A stretch of DNA of 64,000 nucleotides from Pseudomonas sp. KNUC1026 (GTDB lineage: Bacteria; Pseudomonadota; Gammaproteobacteria; Pseudomonadales; Pseudomonadaceae): positions 2,852,001 to 2,916,000 of the forward strand of contig NZ_CP087138.1 of assembly GCF_021650705.1 (NCBI RefSeq), read 5' to 3'. The notes beneath the pieces are model-generated. The model was not told the DNA's origin. It made no database searches and worked only from the letters and a program-made list of their open reading frames with translations. The position numbers were made by a program, and so were the translations under genes. The first letter of the stretch is position 1, and each line of letters starts with the position of its first letter. Positions 38,700-48,336 of the stretch are shown piece by piece.

Positions 38700-39842
38700 A
38701 TGCAACACCGTTCACACCCTCTGCAAAGCCCGGTGCCCGGCACCGCGCGGCACATCGAGAGCTTCCACTACGGCCCGGCCGAAGCGCCGGGCAAGGTGTA
38801 CATCCAGGCCTCGCTGCACGCCGATGAGCTGCCCGGCATGCTGGTGGCCTGGCACCTGAAGCAGCGCCTGGCGGAGCTGGAAAACGCCGGCCGCCTGCGC
38901 CACCAGATCGTGCTGGTGCCGCTGGCCAACCCCATCGGCCTGGAGCAGGTGCTGATGGACACCCCGCTGGGCCGCTACCAGCTCGAAAGCGGCGAAAACT
39001 TCAACCGCCACTTCGTCGACCTGGCCTTGCAGGTAGGCGACGCGGTCGAGGCGCAACTGGCCGGTGACCCGCAGCAGAACCTGGTACTGATCCGCCAGGC
39101 ACTGCGCCAGGCCCTGGCCGCCGAACGCCCAACCACACAGTTGCAGGCCTTGCGCCTGACGCTGCAGCAGCTGGCCTGCGACGCCGACATGGTGCTCGAC
39201 CTGCATTGCGACTTCGAGGCGGTGGAGCACCTGTACACCACGCCCGAGGCCTGGCCCAAGGTCGAGCCACTGGCACGTTACCTAGGCTCGCAGGCAAGCC
39301 TGCTGGCCACCGATTCGGGCGGCCAGTCGTTCGATGAATGCTTCTCCCTGGTGTGGTGGGAGCTCGAGCAACGGTTCGAGGGCAGGTTCCCGATCCCGGA
39401 CGGCAGCTTCAGCGTCACGCTGGAACTGCGCGGCCAGGGCGATGTGAACCACGCCCTGGCCAGCCGGGACTGCCAGGCCTTGATCAACTACCTGACCCAC
39501 CATGGCGCCATCGACGGCAGCGCCGACGCGCAACCGCAACTGCTCTACCCCGCTACGCCGCTGGCAGCGGTGGAGCCGGTGGCCACCCCCGACGGCGGCG
39601 TGCTGGTGTTCTGCGCCCAGCCAGGGGAATACCTGGAAGCCGGGCAGCTGATCGCCGAAGTGATCGACCCCATAACAGACCGTGTCACCGCCGTGCACAA
39701 CCGCAATGCCGGGCTGCTTTACGCCCGCTCGCTGCGGCGCATGGCCACCGCCGGCATGGTCATCGCACACGTTGCCGGAACCGAAGCGTTCCGCAGTGGC
39801 TATCTACTTCTCCGTGAGGCGCCTTGCGCATGTACAAACTGA
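38700..39842 (+). CDS. aotO: Succinylglutamate desuccinylase/aspartoacylase family protein AotO
   Basis: A 380-residue zinc carboxypeptidase-fold protein. Metal-binding motifs are SLHADELPGM (H and E) and DLHCDFEAVEH (second histidine). Similar proteins remove acyl groups from N-acyl amino acids. In P. aeruginosa aotO is the fourth gene of the arginine/ornithine transport operon and is not needed for uptake. A role in acyl-arginine or acyl-ornithine use is inference. Its end overlaps the start of aotP by 13 bases. Confidence 0.88.
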   Translation: MQHRSHPLQSPVPGTARHIESFHYGPAEAPGKVYIQASLHADELPGMLVAWHLKQRLAELENAGRLRHQIVLVPLANPIGLEQVLMDTPLGRYQLESGENFNRHFVDLALQVGDAVEAQLAGDPQQNLVLIRQALRQALAAERPTTQLQALRLTLQQLACDADMVLDLHCDFEAVEHLYTTPEAWPKVEPLARYLGSQASLLATDSGGQSFDECFSLVWWELEQRFEGRFPIPDGSFSVTLELRGQGDVNHALASRDCQALINYLTHHGAIDGSADAQPQLLYPATPLAAVEPVATPDGGVLVFCAQPGEYLEAGQLIAEVIDPITDRVTAVHNRNAGLLYARSLRRMATAGMVIAHVAGTEAFRSGYLLLREAPCACTN

Positions 39843-40595
39843 CCATCGACGGCCTGCATAAAAGCTACGGCGACAACGAAGTGCTCAAGGGTGTGTCGCT
39901 TAAGGCCAAAAGTGGCGATGTGATCTGCCTGATCGGCGCCAGCGGCTCGGGCAAGAGCACCTTCCTGCGCTGCATCAACTTTCTGGAAACGCCCAACGAC
40001 GGCGCCATGACCCTCGACGGCCAGCCGATCCGCATGGTCAATGGCCGCGAAGGCATGCAGGTGGCCGACCCTGCAGAATTGCAGCGCCTGCGCACGCGCC
40101 TGGCCATGGTGTTCCAGCACTTCAACCTGTGGAGCCACCTGAGCGTGCTCGACAACATCACCCTGGCGCCACGCAAGGTGCTGGGGCTGGGCAAGACAGG
40201 AGGCCGAAGAACGCGCCCGCCGTTACCTGGAGAAGGTCGGCCTGCCCGAGCGCGTGGCCGGCCAGTACCCGGCGTTTCTTTCCGGCGGCCAGCAGCAGCG
40301 CGTGGCCATTGCCCGGGCGCTGGCGATGGAGCCGGAAGTGATGCTGTTCGACGAGCCCACCTCGGCGCTCGACCCGGAGCTGGTGGGCGAGGTGCTCAAG
40401 GTGATCCAGGGCCTGGCCGAGGAAGGCCGCACCATGATCATGGTCACCCACGAAATGGCCTTTGCCCGCCAGGTCGCAAGCCAGGTGGTATTCCTGCACA
40501 AGGGCCTGATCGAAGAGCAAGGCGAGCCGGAGCAGGTGCTGGGCAACCCCACCAGCGAGCGGTTGCGGCAGTTTTTGAGCGGCAACCTCAAGTAA
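39830..40595 (+). CDS. aotP: ABC importer ATPase AotP (HisP type), one frameshift
   Basis: ATPase of the arginine/ornithine importer, about 254 residues after repair. It starts [20 protein letters not shown] and has Walker [12 protein letters not shown], the signature [15 protein letters not shown] and Walker [12 protein letters not shown]. The frame is broken near 40198 by one extra base: [20 protein letters not shown] is the likely correct text joining both frames. The ATG at 39830 is preferred over the TTG six bases earlier. After the stop, 64 bases lead to lhr; no argR lies here. Confidence 0.9.
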
Positions 40596-40659
40596 GCCAA
40601 GCGAACCGGCACTGGCGCGCTGTTGTCTGCCAAACAACGACAGCACGCGCAGGCCGCCG

Positions 40660-43122
40660 ATGCCCGACTACGCCAAACAGTGGTTCAACAACCGTGGCTG
40701 GAAGCCGTTCCCGTTCCAGCGTGCGGCCTGGAAAGCCATGGGCGCGGGCCAGTCGGGGTTGCTGCATGCCAGCACTGGCGCGGGTAAAACCTACGCGCTG
40801 TGGTTCGGCGCGCTGAACGCCTGGGGCAGCCCCGCCCCTGCCGCGAAAACCCGCCGCGCGGCCAGCGCACCGCTCACGGTGCTGTGGATCACGCCCATGC
40901 GCGCCCTGGCCACCGACACGCTGCGCGCCTTGCAAGTGCCAGTGGAGGAACTGGGCATCGGCTGGAGCCTCGGCCTGCGCAGCGGTGACACTTCCTCAAG
41001 CGAACGGGCGCGCCAAAGCCGGCGGCTTCCCACGGTGCTGGTCACCACTCCCGAAAGCCTGAGCCTGATGCTGGCCCGTGAGAACGCCCGCAGCGAGCTG
41101 GCCAGCCTGCGCCTGGTGGTGGTGGACGAGTGGCACGAACTGCTCGGCAACAAGCGTGGCGTGCAGGTGCAACTGGCGCTGGCGCGGCTGCGCCAGTGGA
41201 ACCCTGCCGTGCAGACCTGGGGCCTGTCGGCCACCCTCGGTAACCTCGAACATGCCCAGCACGTGCTGCTGGGCGAGGCCGGGGTGCGCATCGAAGGCGA
41301 TGCGCGCAAGGCCATCGAGGTGGACACCTTGCTGCCGGCGTCGGTGGAGCGGTTTCCCTGGGCCGGCCACCTGGGCCTGCGCATGCTCAACCAGGTGGTG
41401 GCGGAACTCGACAGCAGTGCCAGCAGCCTGGTGTTCACCAACACCCGTGCACAGAGCGAGATCTGGTACCAGGCAATCCTCGATGCGCGGCCCGACTGGG
41501 CGGGGATGATTGCCCTGCACCACGGCTCCCTGGCGCGCGAGGTGCGCCAGTGGGTCGAGCAAGCGCTCAAGGCCGGCCAGCTCAAAGCGGTGGTGTGTAC
41601 CTCCAGCCTCGACCTGGGGGTGGATTTCGCGCCGGTGGAGCGGGTGCTGCAGGTGGGTTCGGCCAAGGGCGTAGCCCGTTTGATCCAGCGCGCTGGCCGT
41701 TCCGGGCATGGGCCGGGGCGCGCCTCGCGGGTCACGCTGGTGCCCACGCACAGCCTGGAATTGGTCGAGGCGGCGGCGGCCGAAAAGGCCGTACGCGAGC
41801 GCCGGCTCGAGCCGCGGCTGTCGCCCGAGCAGCCGCTGGACGTGCTGGTGCAGCATTTGGTGACGGTGGCGCTGGGGGGCGGTTTCGAGCCCGGTGCGTT
41901 GCTGGCCGAGGTGCGTACCGCCTGGGCCTACCGCAACCTGAGCGACGCCGCCTGGCAGTGGGCGCTGGCGTTCGTGCGCCACGGCGGGCTGTCGCTTACT
42001 GCCTACCCCGACTACCGCCGCGTGGAGCCGGCCGAGGATGGCCTGTGGCGGGTGCCCGACGCGCGCCTGGCGCGGCGCCACCGCATGAGCATCGGCACCA
42101 TCGTCAGCGACGCCTCGCTGAACCTCAAATACTGGAGCAAGGGCGGCGGCGGAAAATCCATCGGCACGGTGGAAGAAGGCTTCATCGCCCGCCTGCGCCC
42201 AGGCGACCTGATGCTGTTCGGCGGGCGCACGCTGGAGCTGGTGCGGGTCGAGGGCATGACCGCGTACGTCAAGCGCGCTGCCGGTGCCAAGCCTGCGGTG
42301 CCGCGCTGGAATGGCGGGCGTATGCCGCTGTCCAGCGAGCTGGCGGACGCGCTGATGGAGCAGTTCGACGCGGCCAGCGCCGGGCGCTTCGACAGCCCGC
42401 CGCTGCGCGCGGTGCGCGGGTTGCTGGAGGTGCAGCAAGCCTGGTCGGGCTTGCCGGGGCGCCAGCGCCTGTTGATCGAGCAACTGAAAACCCGCGAAGG
42501 CTGGCACCTGTTCATCTACCCGTTCGCCGGGCGCCTGGTGCACCTGGGCCTGGCGAGCCTGTTGGCCTGGCGATTGGGCCAGCGGGCGCCTGCGAGCTTT
42601 TCGCTGGCGGTGAACGACTACGGCCTTGAGCTGCTCAGCCCAACACCGGTGGACTGGGCGCAGGCGTTGGAGGACGGGCTGCTCAGCCCGGACAACCTCT
42701 TCGAGGACGTGCTCGCCAGCCTCAATGCGGGCGAGCTGGCGCAACGGCGCTTTCGTGAGATCGCCCACATCGCCGGGCTGGTGTTCGGGGGTTACCCCGG
42801 CGCGCAAAAGAGCACGCGCCAGGTGCAGGCCTCCAGCCAATTGTTCTTCGACGTGTTCCGCCAATACGACGCACAAAACCTGCTGCTGGCCCAGGCCGAA
42901 CAGGAAGTGCTCGGCCAGGAACTGGACATCGCTCGCCTGCGCGGCAGCCTGGAGCACCTGCAAGGTTGCACCGTCGATTTGCGACAGATCGACCGGCCGA
43001 CCCCGCTGGCCTTTCCGCTGCTGGTGGAGCGCCTGCGTGAACGGCTGAGCTCGGAAAAACTCAACGACCGCATCGCGCGTATGCTGCGCGACCTGGAAAA
43101 AGCTGCAGGGGGTGGGCAGTGA
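40660..43122 (+). CDS. lhr: Lhr-Core DNA helicase (ligase-associated DEXH-box)
   Basis: An 820-residue superfamily-2 helicase. Walker A is STGAGKTYA (about residue 40), the Walker B box is [10 protein letters not shown], motif III is GLSATLGN and motif VI is [14 protein letters not shown]. The C-terminal third is the Lhr-specific winged-helix and beta-barrel region. Lhr-Core is a 3'-to-5' DNA translocase of the repair set with an ATP-dependent ligase, the Exo nuclease and PdeM. Its stop overlaps the pdeM start (GTGA). Here the lhr-pdeM half is separated from the exonuclease-ligase half by the aot operon. The frame is intact over 2.4 kb. Confidence 0.93.
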   Translation: MPDYAKQWFNNRGWKPFPFQRAAWKAMGAGQSGLLHASTGAGKTYALWFGALNAWGSPAPAAKTRRAASAPLTVLWITPMRALATDTLRALQVPVEELGIGWSLGLRSGDTSSSERARQSRRLPTVLVTTPESLSLMLARENARSELASLRLVVVDEWHELLGNKRGVQVQLALARLRQWNPAVQTWGLSATLGNLEHAQHVLLGEAGVRIEGDARKAIEVDTLLPASVERFPWAGHLGLRMLNQVVAELDSSASSLVFTNTRAQSEIWYQAILDARPDWAGMIALHHGSLAREVRQWVEQALKAGQLKAVVCTSSLDLGVDFAPVERVLQVGSAKGVARLIQRAGRSGHGPGRASRVTLVPTHSLELVEAAAAEKAVRERRLEPRLSPEQPLDVLVQHLVTVALGGGFEPGALLAEVRTAWAYRNLSDAAWQWALAFVRHGGLSLTAYPDYRRVEPAEDGLWRVPDARLARRHRMSIGTIVSDASLNLKYWSKGGGGKSIGTVEEGFIARLRPGDLMLFGGRTLELVRVEGMTAYVKRAAGAKPAVPRWNGGRMPLSSELADALMEQFDAASAGRFDSPPLRAVRGLLEVQQAWSGLPGRQRLLIEQLKTREGWHLFIYPFAGRLVHLGLASLLAWRLGQRAPASFSLAVNDYGLELLSPTPVDWAQALEDGLLSPDNLFEDVLASLNAGELAQRRFREIAHIAGLVFGGYPGAQKSTRQVQASSQLFFDVFRQYDAQNLLLAQAEQEVLGQELDIARLRGSLEHLQGCTVDLRQIDRPTPLAFPLLVERLRERLSSEKLNDRIARMLRDLEKAAGGGQ

Positions 43123-43775
43123 ACCCGTGGCTGGTGATGAACGTGGCCGGTGCCGAGTTGTGGCTGCTGGCGGAAAAGGCCATTTACTGGCCGGCGGAAC
43201 GGGCATTGCTGGTGGCCGATGCGCACTTCGGCAAGGCCGCAGTGTACCGCGCGCTGGGCCAGCCGGTGCCGCACGGCACCACGGCGTCGAACCTGGCGCT
43301 GCTTGACCGGCTGCTGGCACGGCACGATTGCCGTGAATTGATCTTCCTCGGCGACTTCCTGCACGGCCCGGCCGCGCAAGGCAGCGCCACACTGGAGGCA
43401 GTGGCTGCATGGCGGGCCGGGCATCCGGGCTTGCGCATCATCCTGATCCGCGGCAACCACGATCACCATGCCGGCGACCCACCGGCAAGCCTGGCGATGG
43501 AGGTGGCCAACGAACCGATGCTGCGTGGCCCTCTCGCGCTGCGCCATGAGCCGGCACCCCACCCTACTCACCATGTGCTCGCCGGGCACCTCCATCCGGT
43601 CTACCTGCTCACCGGCCGCGGCCGCCAGCGCTTGCGCCTGCCCTGCTACTGCTTGGGCGAGCAGGTCACCCTGTTGCCGGCCTTCGGCGCCTTTACCGGG
43701 GGGTTTGCAGTGCAGCGCAAGCCAGGGATGCGGCTGGTGCTCGCGGCGCCGGAAGGGGTGTTTGCGTTGCCCTGA
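43119..43775 (+). CDS. pdeM: Ligase-associated Mn-dependent endonuclease PdeM
   Basis: A 218-residue metallophosphoesterase. Metal motifs in order are [10 protein letters not shown] (D-x-H), [10 protein letters not shown] (GD), [10 protein letters not shown] (GNHD) and LAGHLHPVY (GH-x-H). In P. putida the corresponding protein is a manganese-dependent DNA nuclease that acts with Lhr. The start is a GTG that overlaps the lhr stop. The frame is intact. An REP unit lies downstream before the convergent haemoglobin gene. Confidence 0.92.
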   Translation: MNPWLVMNVAGAELWLLAEKAIYWPAERALLVADAHFGKAAVYRALGQPVPHGTTASNLALLDRLLARHDCRELIFLGDFLHGPAAQGSATLEAVAAWRAGHPGLRIILIRGNHDHHAGDPPASLAMEVANEPMLRGPLALRHEPAPHPTHHVLAGHLHPVYLLTGRGRQRLRLPCYCLGEQVTLLPAFGAFTGGFAVQRKPGMRLVLAAPEGVFALP

Positions 43776-43828
43776 GCGCTAGGCACCGTTTCACGATCAC
43801 ACCGCGCGACACGCTGTATCGAAGATCG

Positions 43829-43858
43829 GCGCGTCGCGCGGTGAAACCGCGCTCCTAC
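43829..43858 (-). repeat. REP element; its end supplies the stop codon of the haemoglobin gene
   Basis: On the minus strand this reads GTAGGAGCGCGGTTTCACCG then CGCGACGCGC. The TAG of the first five bases is the stop codon of the truncated haemoglobin gene (43855-43857). A degenerate inverted partner is seen at about 43793-43812 (ACCGCGCGACAC). Confidence 0.78.
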
Positions 43859-44286
43859 TTGTGAATCACCTCTTCACGCTGCGGCGCCAGCCGCGCGATC
43901 AGCCGGTTCTGCACCGGCACCGGTATGCCCTGGCTGTCCATGGCCTTGAGCAGGTCCTCCACCAGCGCATTGAATTCGGCCTTGCTGATGTTCTGCCCCT
44001 TGTGCGCCTCGGCCATGCTGTCGCCGCTGTACACGCAAGGCCCGCCCGCCTCGACACAGAACTTCTCCACCAGCTTGTCGCGCAGCCTGACCGGGTCGAC
44101 ATTCTTGAAGTGGCTGACGATCCGCGGGTCCTGAGCGACGTTGAGCAGCATCGCCTCCACCAGGCGGGTGATGCCGGGCTTGCCGCCCAGTGCCTGGTAA
44201 AGGCCGGGATCAGCGGGTGGCTGCGACGGGCTTTGTGCGCAGCCGGCAAGCAGCAGGCTGGCGAGCAGGATCGGCAACAGGCGCAT
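43855..44286 (-). CDS. Group 1 truncated haemoglobin lipoprotein
   Basis: A 143-residue protein with a lipoprotein signal (LLASLLLAGCAQ, lipobox cysteine near residue 16) and a two-over-two globin domain: YQALGGKPGITRLVEAML opens the domain and AGGPCVYSGDSMAEAHKGQN carries the proximal haem histidine (in AEAHKG). A lipid-anchored truncated globin would face the periplasm. Its function could be oxygen, NO or redox sensing. The ATG is at 44286, two bases after the DUF3034 stop. Last gene of a four-gene operon. The stop codon lies within an REP element. Confidence 0.88.
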   Translation of the reverse strand: MRLLPILLASLLLAGCAQSPSQPPADPGLYQALGGKPGITRLVEAMLLNVAQDPRIVSHFKNVDPVRLRDKLVEKFCVEAGGPCVYSGDSMAEAHKGQNISKAEFNALVEDLLKAMDSQGIPVPVQNRLIARLAPQREEVIHK

Positions 44287-44288
44287 GC

Positions 44289-45151
44289 TCAAAAACTCCC
44301 GGTCAGCGACAGGTAGGTGCCGTTCTGGTCATCGAGCGTCGCGATCTCCCCGAGGCGCGCATAGGCCAGCACCACCGACACATGCTTGTTGGGGAACCAG
44401 CCGACGAACACATCCGCCCAGTCGCTTTCCCCGGCGAACGAGAGGTTGTCGGGCTTTTCCCGATACTCCACGCCTACCGCCCAATGCGGGTTCAGCAGCA
44501 CTGCCGCCGAGCCTTCCTTGAGCCAGCTGCGGCGATCACGGCGGTCGCCACCGAAGCCCAGCAGGCCCATTTCGTTGGCGCGGCTGTAGCGTAAATCGCC
44601 ATTGAGCAGCAGGTTGTAGCCGAAGAACCCGCCGAGAATCACCCGGCTGGCGGCGATGTAGCCTTCCACGTCGTGGTCGCGGCGCGCGCCCACCAGTTGG
44701 GGATGAGGAAGTCGCGCTGGTGCTTGTACTCAAGCCCCAACGACACCTGCGGGATGTCGCCGTAGATCAGGTCGCCGAACAGCTTCACCTTGGCGCCGAG
44801 CACATCCTGGCTAAGGCTGTTCTCCGGCAGCGAGGCCTTGTGCACCAGGCTGCCCAGGTCGAAGCGCTGGCGCGCGTAGGAGAACTCCACACGGTTGCCA
44901 TAGGCCGCCGACACCCCGGCGACATCCAGCCGGTAGTCAGGCAGCCAGACTCGCGTAGCGAACACGTTGGCGCCCCACTGGCCTTCCTCGGCGTAGCTGC
45001 CGATCACCGCCCACGGGGTGATGCCGCCGCCGGCAGTGCCTTCGACGTTGGTGGCGCCGCCCGTGGCCCAGAGCTTGCCGCCGTCTGCCAGCACCGGGCC
45101 GCCAGCAGTAGCGGCCAGCCACAACAACGGCGCGAGGATGGATCTTTTCAC
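44289..45151 (-). CDS. DUF3034 family exported protein (one frameshift)
   Basis: About 287 residues after repair with a signal peptide (ILAPLLWLAATAGGPVLA). The mature part has alternating polar and hydrophobic strands with many aromatic residues, as in an outer-membrane beta-barrel; the family is uncharacterised. At 44699-44702 GGGG should be GGGGG on the plus strand; the corrected text is DFLIPQLVGARRDHDVEGYI. The GTG start at 45151 overlaps the stop of the EAL gene (GTGA). It stands between an EAL phosphodiesterase and a truncated haemoglobin, an arrangement that suggests a shared pathway at the cell surface. Confidence 0.82.
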
Positions 45152-47508
45152 AGTGCAGGCTCCGCAGCGGTGGGAAAGTACAGCGACTCGCGTAGCCAGA
45201 TTTCGAACGCCGAAGCCGTCAGCGGCCGGCTGATCAGGTAGCCCTGGGCGGTGTCGCACTGCCAGCGCTCGAGCAGCCGCAGGCTGTGTTCATACTCCAC
45301 GCCCTCGGCCACTACCTTCAGGCCCAGGTTATGGCTCATCTCGATGGTCGAGCGCACGATGACGGCGTCTTCGCTGGTTTCATCCAGGTTGCGCACGAAC
45401 GACTGGTCGATCTTCAGCTCCTGCACCGGCATGCGCTTGAGGTGCGCCAGCGACGAGTAGCCGGTGCCGAAATCGTCGATCGACAGGCTAACGCCCACCT
45501 CGCGCAGGCGGTTGAGCACCTTCAGCGCCGCCTCCGGCTCACGCATCACCGCACTTTCGGTGATTTCGAAAATCAGTTGCTCGGCCGGCACGCCATGCTC
45601 GCGCAACAGCACCGGCACCTGCTCGGCCAGCGCGTCGCTGCCCAGATCATCGGCAGAGATGTTCAGTGACAGTTGCACGTGCAAGCCGCGCCCTCGCCAC
45701 TCGCTCAACTGGCGAATGCCCTCCTCCAGCACCCAGCAGGTGAGCAGTTGAATGCTGCCGGTGCGCTCGGCCAGCGGAATGAACTCGCCCGGCGACACCA
45801 GCCCGAACTGCGGGTGCTGCCAGCGCAGCAGCGCCTCGGCCTGGCGCACCTGGGCATCGCGGATGTCCAGCTTGGGCTGGTAGGCGAGAAACAACTCGGC
45901 ATTGCCCGCCGCACGGCGCAGGTCGCGGATCAGCTGAATCTGCCGCTGGTGCGCCAGGTCGCGCCCTTGCTGATACACCTGCAGCCGGCCGGGCATGTCC
46001 TGGGCATCCTGCATGGCGATGGCCGCGCGTGAGAGCAGCGCCTCGGCGTCATCACCGTCGGCCGGGTATGCCGCGATGCCGATGCGGGTGTCGAAGCTGA
46101 CGTCGTGCTGGGCGACGCGTCGCGGCTTGATCATCCACTGCTGGGCCTGGTCAGCCACCGCCACGGCGCGGTCGCTGTCGAACTGGTCGAGCAGCAACAG
46201 GAACTCACCACCGATCAGGTAGGCCAGGGTGTCGCCGGGGCTCAGCAGTTTTTCCAGCGTACGGCTGACATCGCCCAGCAGCAGCTCGGTGTAGGCCGGC
46301 CCGCCGTTCTCGGCCAGGCCACGCAGATTGTCGATGCTGATGTAGAGCAGCGCCATTGGCCGCTCGGCCGCGATGGCGCTGCCTAGCCGCTCGGTGGCCA
46401 GTGCCCGGTTGGGCAGGCCGGTGACGTGATCATGCAGGGCGTTGTGCGCCAGGCGCTGTTCGCGCTCGGCGATGCCCTCCTGCATCAGGTTGATCGCCCC
46501 GGCCAGGGAGCCCAGCTCGTCATCGCGGCTCAGGTGTACCGGGGTTTGATAGTCACCACGGCCAATGCGCTCGGCGGCAGCGGCCAGGGTGCGCACCGGG
46601 CGCGTGAGGCTGCGCCCCAGCAGCAGCGACGCCAGCAGCGACACCACCAGGGCCGCACTGGCGATCAGCATCAGGTTGTGGTCCAGCGGGGCGAAGGCGC
46701 GGAAGGCGTCGTCCAGCGGGCTTTGCAACAGGGCGACCACCTTGCCGCCGGTGGCCGGGTCTTCGGCCAGCACCAGGCTCTGGTTGAGAAAGCGCTGGCC
46801 CTGGACTTCGCTGAGCAGCACGCGCCGGCCATCGGGATGAGCCAGCAGCCACTGCCCGATGGCGTCGCGAAACTCCGGGGGCTGGGTGCTCACCAGCGGG
46901 CCGGGCTGGCCCTTGTCCAGCGTCATGATCGACACCTGCAGGCTGCTCAAGGCATGCAGCTCGCGGGCGAAATCGGCGTCCATGGTAAAACCCATCACCA
47001 CCCGCGCCACCGGCAGCGGCGCCATGACCTGCGCCTCCACCAGCAGGTGCGGCTGGCCATTGATCGGCACGATCAGGCTCGACTGGCTGCGCCGGCGCGC
47101 CTCGCGCAGCGCCTGGTCATAGAGAAAGCCCTGGCCGCTGGGCACGCTGTCGACGGTGCTGGCCATGACCGTGCCGTCCATGCCCAGCAAGAACACGTCA
47201 GTGGCGCCAATGCGGCTGCCATGGTTGGCCAGCGCCGAGCGCACGGTGGCCGAGTCGTCGCTGGCCACGGCGTCGCGAAAGCCGAAGTCTGCCGCCAGCA
47301 GTTGCACCGCGTCGCGCAAGCGTCGGCCGTTGAAATCCAGCAGGCGCTCGAACACCCGGGTACCGACTTCCAGCTGGTCGGTGGCCTGGGCACGCACGGC
47401 GTCAGCGGTGGTGACCTTCACCGCCAGGGTGATGAGCGCGATCACGGCCAGCAGCAGGAGCACCAGCAGCGCGGTGATGCGAGCCTGAAAGCTACTTTGT
47501 GGCTTCAC
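45148..47508 (-). CDS. Membrane c-di-GMP phosphodiesterase (sensor, HAMP, degenerate GGDEF, EAL)
   Basis: About 786 residues. An N-terminal helix (about 8-30) and a second near residue 290 enclose a periplasmic sensor domain; RSLTRPVRTLAAAAERIGRG begins HAMP. The GGDEF domain is degenerate: the site reads YLIGGEFLLLL, one residue short of GG[DE]EF. The EAL domain looks active: EALLRWQHP, LNISADDLG, FEITESAVM, IDDFGTGYSSL, KIDQSFVRN and VVAEGVE are all present. It is therefore expected to break down c-di-GMP, perhaps gated by the GGDEF-like part. The GTG start at 47508 overlaps the upstream gene by 17 bases. Co-transcribed with the DUF3034 and haemoglobin genes. Confidence 0.9.
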   Translation of the reverse strand: MKPQSSFQARITALLVLLLLAVIALITLAVKVTTADAVRAQATDQLEVGTRVFERLLDFNGRRLRDAVQLLAADFGFRDAVASDDSATVRSALANHGSRIGATDVFLLGMDGTVMASTVDSVPSGQGFLYDQALREARRRSQSSLIVPINGQPHLLVEAQVMAPLPVARVVMGFTMDADFARELHALSSLQVSIMTLDKGQPGPLVSTQPPEFRDAIGQWLLAHPDGRRVLLSEVQGQRFLNQSLVLAEDPATGGKVVALLQSPLDDAFRAFAPLDHNLMLIASAALVVSLLASLLLGRSLTRPVRTLAAAAERIGRGDYQTPVHLSRDDELGSLAGAINLMQEGIAEREQRLAHNALHDHVTGLPNRALATERLGSAIAAERPMALLYISIDNLRGLAENGGPAYTELLLGDVSRTLEKLLSPGDTLAYLIGGEFLLLLDQFDSDRAVAVADQAQQWMIKPRRVAQHDVSFDTRIGIAAYPADGDDAEALLSRAAIAMQDAQDMPGRLQVYQQGRDLAHQRQIQLIRDLRRAAGNAELFLAYQPKLDIRDAQVRQAEALLRWQHPQFGLVSPGEFIPLAERTGSIQLLTCWVLEEGIRQLSEWRGRGLHVQLSLNISADDLGSDALAEQVPVLLREHGVPAEQLIFEITESAVMREPEAALKVLNRLREVGVSLSIDDFGTGYSSLAHLKRMPVQELKIDQSFVRNLDETSEDAVIVRSTIEMSHNLGLKVVAEGVEYEHSLRLLERWQCDTAQGYLISRPLTASAFEIWLRESLYFPTAAEPAL

Positions 47509-48187
47509 GTGTGGTCTCTTGCACGGCTTTGCCAAAGGCCTCGCCGAATTCGCTGGGGGCCGGTGCCTGCGGTGTGTTGGCAGGCAACGGAGTGATGGCG
47601 AGCGTGTAGCTGTGGCGAGTGCCAGCCTCCTCGATACGCACCTCGCCTTGTGGCTGCAACTGCTGATCGGCGCTCTGCGGGTGCCAGGCTGTGACCTGAT
47701 ACGCGCCCACCGGCACCTCGCTAATGCTGGCATTGCCCTGAGCATCGGTGACCGCGAACCAGGGGTCGTCGGTCACGTAAAGGTAGCCGAGCATCCAGTC
47801 ATGAATATTGCAGCCCAGCACCACGATACCGGGCTTGTCGAACACGATCGGCGAGGTGGGCGTGCCTTCGTACAGGCGCAATTCGAAGCGTTTTGCCGGC
47901 GAGAACGAATACACCTGGTGGCGGATGTTGTCGCTGTTGGGGAAGCTCACGGCCGTGCCGGTGTGCACGGCCAGCACATGCGGCAGGTACGCCTTGGCGC
48001 GCTGATCCATGATCGCCTGGGCGGGCCCGGGCGCCTTGCCACCCGGGCCTTTGAGGCTGATGACCGCATCTTTCACAGGGGTGCCATCGGCCTCCTGAAC
48101 ATGGGCCTGAAAGCTGGCAGCGTGGGCCGCCAGGCCGAGCATCAGGGCGCTGGCGCCAGCGGCCAGGCGAATGAGGAGGTGGGGCAT
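47492..48187 (-). CDS. Periplasmic cupredoxin-like (methylamine utilisation type) protein
   Basis: A 231-residue protein with a signal peptide (MPHLLIRLAAGASALMLGLA then AHA). The N-terminal part is an immunoglobulin-like or carboxypeptidase-regulatory domain, followed by a cupredoxin-like region with a likely copper histidine in NIRHQVYSF and the C-x-x-H-x-x-M pattern in GCNIHDWMLGYLY, as in blue copper proteins. Annotators often call these methylamine utilisation proteins because of similarity to MauL. Start ATG at 48187. First gene of the operon that continues with the EAL, DUF3034 and globin genes. Confidence 0.82.
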   Translation of the reverse strand: MPHLLIRLAAGASALMLGLAAHAASFQAHVQEADGTPVKDAVISLKGPGGKAPGPAQAIMDQRAKAYLPHVLAVHTGTAVSFPNSDNIRHQVYSFSPAKRFELRLYEGTPTSPIVFDKPGIVVLGCNIHDWMLGYLYVTDDPWFAVTDAQGNASISEVPVGAYQVTAWHPQSADQQLQPQGEVRIEEAGTRHSYTLAITPLPANTPQAPAPSEFGEAFGKAVQETTREATK

Positions 48188-48336
48188 GTCGGGCACCTGG
48201 GCAGGAAACGTCGGCCCGCCTGTCACGGGTTTATACGAGGCTATCGGCCAGCCTAGCCGAAGCTGGAGTGCCAGCCATTGAAACCCGCTCGATGGTTCCC
48301 CATCTAAGGCTGCATACTTCCTTGCCCAGGTGCCCC

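Noticed and set aside
40596..40659. Possible hairpin terminator between aotP and lhr
   Set aside because: Pairing is broken by several mismatches and there is no T-run, so I cannot support it.
40996..43410. About 800-codon minus-strand frame antisense to lhr
   Set aside because: Shadow of lhr; every helicase motif is on the plus strand.
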